Of a DNA stretch of 7,124 nucleotides, positions 1 through 4,166 are shown piece by piece (positions within the stretch are counted from its first letter, which is position 1; each line of letters opens with the position of its first letter). A program made the translations under genes and the position numbers. Under the pieces are notes generated by a model. That model saw only the letters and a list, made by a program, of their open reading frames with translations, had not been told where the DNA came from and searched no databases. The DNA is taken from contig JAUYGP010000274.1 of NCBI GenBank assembly GCA_030690515.1, forward strand, positions 1-7,124. Reading direction: 5' to 3'. This stretch comes from Giesbergeria sp. Its GTDB lineage: Bacteria > Pseudomonadota > Gammaproteobacteria > Burkholderiales > Burkholderiaceae_C.

Positions 1-350
1 TTCCTGACGTGGCGAGCGTTGACCAGGTGGACTTCAAACCCGGCGGCATCGAGCATCTCGAACAGAGGTATCCAGTACACACCGGTTGACTCCATCGCAA
101 CGGCCTTGACGCAGCACTGGCGCAGCCACTGCACCAGGCGCTCAAGATCGGCAGTGAAGGCTGGAAATTCCTGTACTGGCTCAGCATCGCGGTCAGCAGG
201 AACGGCGACGAAATGGCTGGTGGCGCCGATGTCGATGCCGCAGGCGTTGGGGTAGGCGAGGCTCAAGCTTGCCGCCTTGGCTCGCTTGCGTATCGGTTTG
301 GCTTTGGACGCCGGTGAGGGCTCCGATGATGTGCCGACATTCTTTGGCAT
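1..350 (-). CDS. IS110-family transposase, N-terminal part (runs off left edge)
   Basis: Reading the minus strand from an ATG at 348-350 gives 116 open codons to the window edge, so the 3' part of the gene lies outside. An AAGGA Shine-Dalgarno sequence lies just upstream of the ATG. After a basic, low-complexity leader (residues 1-30) comes the RuvC-like DEDD domain: GIDIG with the first acidic residue at Asp40, and AMESTGVYW with the second at Glu87. The MESTGVYW and LVNARHV motifs are typical of IS110-family transposases, which act with an RNA guide (bridge RNA) and usually leave no target duplication. The third and fourth catalytic residues and the C-terminal serine domain are not in view, so I cannot assign the IS110 or IS1111 subgroup. 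The gene points away from the integron array and lies just beyond its distal end. Confidence 0.9.
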   Translation of the reverse strand, partial: MPKNVGTSSEPSPASKAKPIRKRAKAASLSLAYPNACGIDIGATSHFVAVPADRDAEPVQEFPAFTADLERLVQWLRQCCVKAVAMESTGVYWIPLFEMLDAAGFEVHLVNARHVR

Positions 351-493
351 GGCGCGTTCCTTTGCGAGAAGGGTTCAACGATGCCTGCCACTTGGGATAA
401 ACGTCTTGAATGCTCAGTCTCTTAAACGGGATGGTCAAAGCAAGCCAAGCGGCTGCCATGAGCCTCACCAATGTCGAAGACGCAACCCGACCA
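1..493 (-). mobile_element. IS110-family insertion sequence, partial; right boundary uncertain
   Basis: The element is recognised from its transposase gene (1-350). The right boundary is a guess: IS110 elements have no obvious terminal inverted repeats, and none is visible here. I placed it before the core-like site CGCTAAC at 494-500, because from there on the sequence looks like integron. The 143 bases at 351-493 contain no plausible gene. In IS110-group elements the non-coding end upstream of the transposase encodes the bridge RNA, so this stretch is where one would be expected. I did not identify a specific RNA fold. Confidence 0.55.
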
Positions 494-625
494 CGCTAAC
501 GTACGGGCCCAAAAGGCACCAATGGCTTGTCGGTCATGTGTGGCACGCACCGCGACGGTACTCCAGCGTGCACCAAGCAAGTTTCTTCGGCTCGGAGTCC
601 GGGCGCGGCCGGTTGGATCGCTAAC
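494..625 (-). other. ORF-less 125-bp segment between two core sites; possible attC-only cassette or remnant
   Basis: The 10-base string CGCTAACGTA occurs at 494-503 and again at 619-628, exactly 125 bp apart. Both copies contain the crossover form (GTTAGCG on the minus strand). A weak R''-like box, ATCCAAC on the minus strand (612-618), would make 494-618 a long attC of about 125 bp. The arms show only patchy complementarity, and the R'' box does not match the TTAGCG start of the segment, unlike the six true cassettes. No gene fits inside. It may be a degenerate or gene-less cassette, or a cassette cut down by the neighbouring IS. Confidence 0.4.
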
Positions 626-708
626 GTAAAAATGAGGGGCGCCGCGCGAGGCGGATTGCTCGGAGAGAAGCCGCTTTTACGGCGTCCCTCTCGATTGCCG
701 GGTTAGAC
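619..708 (-). other. attC of cassette C6
   Basis: On the minus strand this 90-bp site runs from R'' GTCTAAC (702-708) to R' GTTAGCG (619-625). The inner arms pair as GAGGGACGCCG against GAGGGGCGCCG-like sequence near the R' end, with unpaired bases as expected for the folded bottom-strand substrate of IntI. It begins 8 bases after the stop of the C6 gene. Confidence 0.88.
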
Positions 709-715
709 CAGCAAC

Positions 716-1183
716 CTAAGAACGCCATTTGTAACGAGCCTTTCTTTTCAGGTGGATTTCTCGATCGTCGGTCATTGAGCGTTGGCGACCACCGCCGTAG
801 AAAGCTACCCAAAGCGAAAACACACCAAGAAATAGTGCAATGGAAATACCAAAGGCATCACCAGATTGATAGTGGCGGAAACCATAGGCTGAAAATATCA
901 GGAATGCCAACCCGACGGAGCCAACAGTAACTCTTCTTGTCCATACCCAAGAAAACGCGAAGAAGCGCTCGGCGTTTGACGGAGGCAAGCCTTCGTCAAG
1001 ACGGTCTTCGTAGAACGCTTGCCAGACACACCAAAAGCCGAATGGCATCAACAAAATCTGAACCTGCCCACCAGACCGACGTGCGAAGCGTACAGCAGGC
1101 ATGCCTATAAGCCGGGCAGCAGAGTCCACAAGCAAATAGCGCTCTATGCGCTCCCAACGTTCAAAATTCGGTGACTGACTCAT
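716..1183 (-). CDS. Cassette C6: hypothetical membrane protein, 155 aa
   Basis: The ATG (1181-1183) lies only 3 bases inside the cassette after the core site GTTAGAC, and the TAG (716-718) lies 8 bases before R''. The gene therefore fills its cassette, a typical arrangement. I do not recognise the family. The product has a charged N-terminus (residues 1-35, with Arg-rich VRFARR), a hydrophobic aromatic stretch at about 41-57 (ILLMPFGFWCVW), and two clear transmembrane helices at about 84-101 and 110-130. The tail is strongly basic (HLKRKARYKWRS), suggesting a cytoplasmic C-terminus. No catalytic motif is visible. No Shine-Dalgarno sequence precedes the start, which is common for cassette genes. 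The cassette position makes the gene call firm; the function is unknown. Confidence 0.82.
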   Translation of the reverse strand: MSQSPNFERWERIERYLLVDSAARLIGMPAVRFARRSGGQVQILLMPFGFWCVWQAFYEDRLDEGLPPSNAERFFAFSWVWTRRVTVGSVGLAFLIFSAYGFRHYQSGDAFGISIALFLGVFSLWVAFYGGGRQRSMTDDREIHLKRKARYKWRS

Positions 1184-1185
1184 GG

Positions 1186-1271
1186 TCTAACGTTGGCGCT
1201 GTCCGGCAGTTGCCACACGCGGCGAAGCCGCCTTCTGCTGGTGACTGTCCGTGACGAGCAACCTGTTAGCC
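1186..1271 (-). other. attC of cassette C5
   Basis: This 86-bp site runs on the minus strand from R'' GGCTAAC (1265-1271) to R' GTTAGAC (1186-1192). The arms include TTGCTCGTCACGG pairing imperfectly with the complement of the CCGGACAGCGCCAA stretch. A small GC hairpin (GGCGGC/GCCGCC-like) lies in the middle. The stop codon of the C5 gene lies inside R''. Its two ends closely resemble those of the C1 attC. Confidence 0.92.
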
Positions 1272-1643
1272 CGCATGGTCACCTCTCGTCTGCTCAAGGC
1301 GCCGCTTTCGCACAGCGAGTCCAAAGACAAAGACCCCCGCCGCCGTCCCCAGAAATAGAAGTGGCGGCGCGAATGTTCCGACCCTGGAAATGAGAATGTT
1401 GAACAGGTACGCATGACGTCCGGAGGTTACCAGTTCAGGAGAGACTAGGACAAGTGCGCTACACGCCACAAATGCGGCAGCCAGAACGAATAGCCCCACC
1501 TCGTGCGCAGCACCGCCTGGCATGAACCCCTCAGGGGCCCTGGCACGCCGCTTCAAAGCACTGCGCCGGTTCCCCCAAATCTCCCAAAGAATGAAAAGGA
1601 GCAGAGAACCCAACGCGACGAGGACGAACAGATCACCGGTCAT
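1266..1643 (-). CDS. Cassette C5: hypothetical three-helix membrane protein, 125 aa
   Basis: The ATG (1641-1643) lies 7 bases after the core site GTTAGCC, and the TAA stop (1266-1268) is formed by the R'' box GGCTAAC. The gene thus occupies the whole cassette. Three transmembrane helices are predicted by eye at about residues 4-21, 49-68 and 90-111. A basic loop follows helix 1 (NRRSALKRRAR), and the tail after helix 3 is also basic (RKRRLEQTR). By the positive-inside rule both face the cytoplasm, which does not fit a simple three-pass topology unless helix 2 or 3 is re-entrant, so the topology is open. I do not recognise the family and see no enzymatic motif. Confidence 0.8.
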   Translation of the reverse strand: MTGDLFVLVALGSLLLFILWEIWGNRRSALKRRARAPEGFMPGGAAHEVGLFVLAAAFVACSALVLVSPELVTSGRHAYLFNILISRVGTFAPPLLFLGTAAGVFVFGLAVRKRRLEQTRGDHAG

Positions 1644-1650
1644 TTGTGCG

Positions 1651-1719
1651 GGCTAACGTTGAAGGTAAGCGGCGCGTAGCCGGAACGGCGGAGCGTCAGC
1701 CTTGACCGCCATGTTAGGG
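1651..1719 (-). other. attC of cassette C4
   Basis: This is the shortest attC of the array (69 bp). It runs on the minus strand from R'' CCCTAAC (1713-1719) to R' GTTAGCC (1651-1657). The interior CTCCGCCGTTCCGGC provides a GC-rich stem. An open frame from the C4 cassette crosses the whole site and stops in R'. Confidence 0.9.
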
Positions 1720-1787
1720 GATAGCGTGCCACTGCCTTTGGTTGTGGCGGGCGTAACGGGATTTGTTGTGGTTTTGGTTTTGCTCAT
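1653..1787 (-). CDS. Cassette C4: possible 44-aa second ORF reading through attC
   Basis: An ATG at 1785-1787 overlaps the TGA stop of the upstream C4 gene in the form ATGA, an arrangement that often means translational coupling. The frame is Thr- and Lys-rich at first (MSKTKTTTNPVTPATTKG). It then reads across the whole attC (NMAVKADAPPFRLRAAYLQR) and ends at a TAG formed by the R' box. The second half is thus dictated by the recombination site and would change with each neighbouring cassette. It is either a real coupled micro-ORF or chance; the low-complexity start and the lack of a known family make me cautious. Confidence 0.3.
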   Translation of the reverse strand: MSKTKTTTNPVTPATTKGSGTLSPNMAVKADAPPFRLRAAYLQR

Positions 1788-2071
1788 GTCAGGCCGAGCC
1801 AGAACGTTAAGGCAGCGGAAAGAACTGCTGAAAGGACGGCGATGGCAATAGCGCCTAATGGTTTTTGCCACCAAGCTAGCTCGCGCCCGATGCGTTCGTT
1901 TAATGCAAAAAGAACGCGATCCCATCTTTGGACAAATTGGGGGTTGTTTGAAGTTGGAGTTTCACGAAGCAGCACGTCTCGCTCTTTGCGAACCAAAGCA
2001 AAAGACATTTTTTCTAACTCCCCACTTTTAACAAGGGACTCTATGCGCTCAAATTCGGATATTGCACTCAC
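1784..2071 (-). CDS. Cassette C4: hypothetical C-terminally membrane-anchored protein, 95 aa
   Basis: I chose the GTG at 2069-2071 as start. It is the first initiation codon inside the cassette, and AGGGGA, supplied partly by the core site GTTAGGG, stands a few bases before it as a Shine-Dalgarno sequence. The frame stays open upstream to a TTG at 2161, but that part lies in the attC of the next cassette and should not count. The product begins MSAISEFERIESLVKSGELEKM and has a charged, probably helical body (about residues 1-68). It ends with one hydrophobic helix (GAIAIAVLSAVLSAALTFWLGL, about 73-94) at the extreme C-terminus, so it looks like a tail-anchored cytoplasmic protein. I recognise no family. 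Its TGA overlaps the ATG of a short downstream frame. Confidence 0.72.
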   Translation of the reverse strand: MSAISEFERIESLVKSGELEKMSFALVRKERDVLLRETPTSNNPQFVQRWDRVLFALNERIGRELAWWQKPLGAIAIAVLSAVLSAALTFWLGLT

Positions 2072-2077
2072 GAATTC

Positions 2078-2179
2078 CCCTAACGTCGGCCGTGAGTGGA
2101 CCACAACGGCGCACTCCGCATTGAAGAATGGCGACCACGCTGGTTGCCGTTGTGGGTCCAATCGACGAACCCGTTAGGC
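2078..2179 (-). other. attC of cassette C3
   Basis: This 102-bp site runs on the minus strand from R'' GCCTAAC (2173-2179) to R' GTTAGGG (2078-2084). It has the best fold of the array: the plus-strand stretch 2097-2110 (TGGACCACAACGGC) is the inverted copy of 2146-2160, with a single extra base in one arm. Such a bulged base is what IntI uses to choose the bottom strand. The GNAT stop codon lies inside R''. Confidence 0.95.
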
Positions 2180-2680
2180 ATCGCTGGCTCTCGGCAAGGG
2201 TTTGAGCAGTTTGGCAAGGAGCAACTCATCTGTGTAGTGAGCTTGGTTTGACCGTTTGTATGCGGCTCGCAGGGTACCTTCGTGAACAAACCCGAGCTTC
2301 GTGTAGAAGGCCAACGCTCTGGGATTGTCGGCTTCGAGCATGAGCTCCACTCTCAGGACACCCTGCTGCTTCAGGTCTTCAATTGCTTCGGCCACCATGC
2401 GAGTAGCCAATCCAGAGCCTTTCTCTTCTGGTGCGACCGCCAGCGTGCCCAAGTAGGCCGTGTGGCTGGCTCTACCTTCATGCCTTGTGGCGCGGTAAAA
2501 GCCTTTGACCGCACCTTCGACTTCCACGACGAAGAAGCACCTGGAGTTAATCAGAGAAGAAAAGATCGGGGAGAAGCTCTGCTTTGCCATGGGATCGAAG
2601 CCGAGATACGGAACAACCTCCTCGTGCATGTAGATCGAGAAGACCGAATCAAGGTCACTGGGATTAGCGAGTCGGCGCAC
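2174..2680 (-). CDS. Cassette C3: GNAT-family N-acetyltransferase, 168 aa
   Basis: The protein transfers an acetyl group from acetyl-CoA to an amine; the substrate cannot be read from the sequence. The GNAT fold is visible: an N-terminal strand-helix region MRRLANPSDLDSVFSIY, motif A at about residues 77-96 (YLGTLAVAPEEKGSGLATRMV, with the KGSGLA pyrophosphate-binding loop), and motif B at about 118-135 (NPRALAFYTKLGFVHEG). The tail HYTDELLLAKLL is typical of RimL-like members. The start is a GTG (2678-2680), 9 bases inside the cassette; no ATG is available upstream within the cassette. The TAA stop (2174-2176) is part of R''. GNAT genes are common in integron cassettes, some conferring aminoglycoside or other resistance, but nothing here marks it as an aac gene. 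It could equally act on a protein N-terminus, a polyamine or a small toxin. Confidence 0.92.
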   Translation of the reverse strand: MRRLANPSDLDSVFSIYMHEEVVPYLGFDPMAKQSFSPIFSSLINSRCFFVVEVEGAVKGFYRATRHEGRASHTAYLGTLAVAPEEKGSGLATRMVAEAIEDLKQQGVLRVELMLEADNPRALAFYTKLGFVHEGTLRAAYKRSNQAHYTDELLLAKLLKPLPRASDA

Positions 2681-2689
2681 TTTGGCGAT

Positions 2690-2767
2690 GCCTAACGTAA
2701 AGCTAAGGGGCGCGCTGAAGGCGCGTCCCAGCGACCGGAGGGAGCGAACTTGAGCGTAGGGTTAGGC
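2690..2767 (-). other. attC of cassette C2
   Basis: This 78-bp site runs on the minus strand from R'' GCCTAAC (2761-2767) to R' GTTAGGC (2690-2696). The two cores are perfect inverted copies, and a strong inner stem GGCGCGC/GCGCGCC-like surrounds the centre (2709-2728). The stop of the C2 gene lies 5 bases before R''. Confidence 0.93.
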
Positions 2768-2772
2768 AATAT

Positions 2773-3108
2773 TTACTTTTCATCATCTGTGAATGGAGTG
2801 AAGTTAATGCCATAACCATAAGGTTTTTCACCTGGAGGATCTTCAGGTTCTGTTTCCCAAACTTGAGTATTACCAGTAACAGTAAAACCAATACGGCCGC
2901 CAATTACTCTGAGCATATCAATTGATTGGTCGGATGATAAAGCCCAAGCTTTCATGCCCATAAAAGCAGGCCCTTGAGGACAAGAAAACTCAGGCGCAAG
3001 AACACCCACGATGCCTTCACCAATTAAAGTGTAGTGTTGGAATGGCGTAGTTAGCTTCCCATATCGGAGCTTGAGTTTCCAATCTTTTTCATTTCCTGTT
3101 TCCGACAT
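2773..3108 (-). CDS. Cassette C2: hypothetical protein, 111 aa, AT-rich
   Basis: The ATG (3106-3108) lies shortly after the core GTTAGGC, and the TAA (2773-2775) lies 5 bases before R'', so the gene fills the cassette. The product is small, soluble and acidic at the C-terminus (ETEPEDPPGEKPYGYGINFTPFTDDEK). Features to note are KLRYGKLTTPFQHYTLIGEGIVG (about 13-35), CPQGPAFMGMKAWALSSDQSIDM (about 43-65) and VIGGRIGFTVTGNTQVWETEPE (about 68-89). It has no signal peptide or membrane segment. From memory it resembles a recurring hypothetical protein found in cassettes of many bacteria, but I know no function for it. It is clearly richer in A+T than its neighbours and than the flanking chromosome, which points to a separate origin. 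Confidence 0.83.
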   Translation of the reverse strand: MSETGNEKDWKLKLRYGKLTTPFQHYTLIGEGIVGVLAPEFSCPQGPAFMGMKAWALSSDQSIDMLRVIGGRIGFTVTGNTQVWETEPEDPPGEKPYGYGINFTPFTDDEK

Positions 3109-3115
3109 TTTGGTA

Positions 3116-3208
3116 GCCTAACGTTGGCGATGACCGGCGACTGGCGGACAGTGAGCCCGCGAAGCCGCGGAACGCCGCTGGGCGTCCGTGTCGATCAACC
3201 TGTTAGCC
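3116..3208 (-). other. attC of cassette C1
   Basis: This 93-bp site runs on the minus strand from R'' GGCTAAC (3202-3208) to R' GTTAGGC (3116-3122). The arms show GATCGACACGG against the complement of CCGGTCATCGCC. The inner loop carries a stable stem (CCGCGGCTTCGCGG). The TAA stop of the second C1 reading frame is formed by R''. Confidence 0.93.
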
Positions 3209-3698
3209 CGCTGCTTCACTGAGAATACGTTCGACGGTAGACAAGAACGCGTATTGCTGAAGCCTTGGAGCATTCTTCTGTGACAGATTGATGCCCCACT
3301 CGGGCCGGCTTTTCAGACCTTCGTAGTTGTGCTCCACGAATACAGCATCTGGTGCGCGCCAGACGGAGGACGGAATGAAGAACAATTCGGGTGGCTCTCC
3401 GTCGCGCAAGCGTCCGAGAGCAAGATAAAGGTGATCCTCAAGATCAAATTTGGTTTTCTCCATGAACGTAGCCGGCTCCACGTACAGACTTCACTTGAAC
3501 CTGCATGAAGGCGCGCTTGGCATGCCGCGCAACGAAATCGATTCCTCTATCGTCGACCTCTGTTGAGTAGACCTGGAAGCCGTACATGGTGAGCTCCATC
3601 TTCACGAAATACTCCGTGTACGCACCAACCTGCTGATTGTTGAGCGCACTCCATTGATAGCGAGCGATCATCGGGAATTCATGAAATGAGACTTCCAT
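3203..3698 (-). pseudogene. Cassette C1, second gene: PD-(D/E)XK nuclease-like protein, broken by a frameshift
   Basis: Two overlapping frames together make one protein of about 165 residues. The upstream frame starts at the ATG 3696-3698 (or 3669-3671). It shows Glu29 in NQQVGAYTEYFVKMEL, Asp54 in VDDRGIDFVAR and Gln68-Val-Lys70 in MQVQVKSVR, the E-D-(E/Q)xK pattern of restriction- and resolvase-like nucleases. After GAGYV it runs out of frame and stops at 3444. The natural continuation FMEKTKFDLEDHLYLALGRL lies in the next frame from 3466 and ends at the TAA in R'' (3203). The break is near 3464-3468; loss of two bases (a GTN-TTC to GTTC change) explains it best. No slippery heptamer is present, so I favour mutation or sequencing error over programmed frameshifting. 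The cassette is otherwise intact to its attC. Confidence 0.7.
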
Positions 3699-4011
3699 GG
3701 TGGTTCTGAATGAAAACTCCGCGCTTGCACTTAGGGCAAGCAGTTCCGGCAAGCTGCGTAAATTCGACCAACCCGAGGGCGCTGCATTGCGGACAAATAA
3801 GTGATGGGCGGCGAGAGTCAATCAACACGGTTGCGCCACAGGTAAGGCACATATTCGACAAATCGTTGCCGATGCAGATTTCGCGTGCGACGTCTGGGTG
3901 ATACGCATACTTTTTCTGGCCGTGCTCGTCAAGGTAGTAGGGATTTCCGTCATCCCAAGCGAGGACCTCATGGGAGCATGAGGAACAACGAAAGCAGGTT
4001 GCCATGGCCAT
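3679..4011 (-). CDS. Cassette C1, first gene: zinc-ribbon protein, 110 aa
   Basis: This is the first gene after attI. I start it at the ATG 4009-4011 (MAMATCFRC); the ATG two codons later is equally possible. The longer open frame up to 4200 crosses attI and the intI start and is not credible. The protein is almost entirely zinc-binding. Cysteine pairs stand at 9/12 (CSSC), 55/58 (CLTC), 73/76 (CPQC) and 92/95 (CPKC), enough for two zinc ribbons (9/12 with 55/58, and 73/76 with 92/95). Between the first two pairs lies DDGNPYYLDEHGQKKYAYHP. There is no membrane segment or enzymatic motif. Ribbons of this sort bind nucleic acid or protein. Its end overlaps the likely start of the nuclease-like gene by 20 bases (or lies 7 bases before the alternative start), so both are probably made from one message and may act together. 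Confidence 0.82.
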   Translation of the reverse strand: MAMATCFRCSSCSHEVLAWDDGNPYYLDEHGQKKYAYHPDVAREICIGNDLSNMCLTCGATVLIDSRRPSLICPQCSALGLVEFTQLAGTACPKCKRGVFIQNHHGSLIS

Positions 4012-4026
4012 ATGTCTGTTGCTGCA

Positions 4027-4090
4027 GGCTAACGTAATGTATCCCGCAGAACTTGCGGGATAAGTTGGGTGATGCGGGATATTCTGGGCA
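4027..4090 (-). other. attI: attI recombination site with three 9-bp repeats
   Basis: The core GTTAGCC on the minus strand (4027-4033) is the crossover where C1 joined the platform. Next to it stand three copies of TGCGGGATA or its complement: TATCCCGCA at 4040-4048, TGCGGGATA at 4054-4062 and TGCGGGATA at 4073-4081. The first two form a perfect inverted repeat with a 5-base loop, and the last two are direct repeats 19 bases apart. In attI1 the integrase binds two direct repeats (DR1, DR2) beside the core, so I read these as the equivalent sites. The exact outer limit of attI is not visible; I set it just past the last repeat. Confidence 0.8.
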
Positions 4091-4111
4091 CGGATTTCTC
4101 CTGAAAGTGGC

Positions 4112-4140
4112 TTGCAGCCGGGACTGGCGCTCGATACACT
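4112..4140 (+). promoter_or_regulatory. Probable intI promoter (PintI)
   Basis: TTGCAG (4112-4117) and TACACT (4135-4140) are separated by 17 bases and lie 27 bases before the intI ATG. Both boxes are reasonable sigma-70 matches. The -10 overlaps the LexA box, as in other integrons. Confidence 0.65.
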
Positions 4141-4154
4141 GTTAAAAAACACAG
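4139..4154 (+). promoter_or_regulatory. LexA box over the intI promoter
   Basis: CTGTTAAAAAACACAG fits CTGT-N8-ACAG exactly, the LexA consensus of gamma- and betaproteobacteria. It begins inside the -10 box and ends 12 bases before the intI ATG, so bound LexA would block transcription. SOS control of intI by such a box is established for IntI1 and the Vibrio integrase. Confidence 0.88.
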
Positions 4155-4166
4155 GTATAAAACTCC

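Noticed and set aside
193..624. Open frames at 277-624 (plus) and 193-471 (minus)
   Set aside because: They overlap the IS110 transposase out of frame or cross the core sites, and their products look random. The minus-strand frame with GIDIG and MESTGVYW is the real gene.
2072..2161. Extension of the C4 gene to a TTG at 2159-2161
   Set aside because: The added 30 codons lie in the attC of the adjacent cassette; a GTG with a Shine-Dalgarno sequence exists just inside the cassette.
3203..3481. A separate 92-aa gene starting at the GTG 3479-3481
   Set aside because: Its first five residues lie within the upstream gene, and from FMEKTKF on it reads as the direct continuation of the nuclease-like protein, so one broken gene is more likely than two.
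3203..4011. C1 gene pair as a classical toxin-antitoxin system
   Set aside because: Neither protein resembles a known toxin or antitoxin family, and the zinc-ribbon protein has no typical DNA-binding antitoxin domain; only the layout is suggestive.
494..4033. Regularly spaced similar sequences as a CRISPR array
   Set aside because: The repeats are 7-base integron cores with variable inverted arms 69-102 bp long, separated by genes; they are attC sites.
4040..4062. The attI inverted repeat as a transcription terminator
   Set aside because: No T-run follows on either strand, a third copy of the same 9-mer lies nearby, and the position beside the crossover fits integrase binding better.
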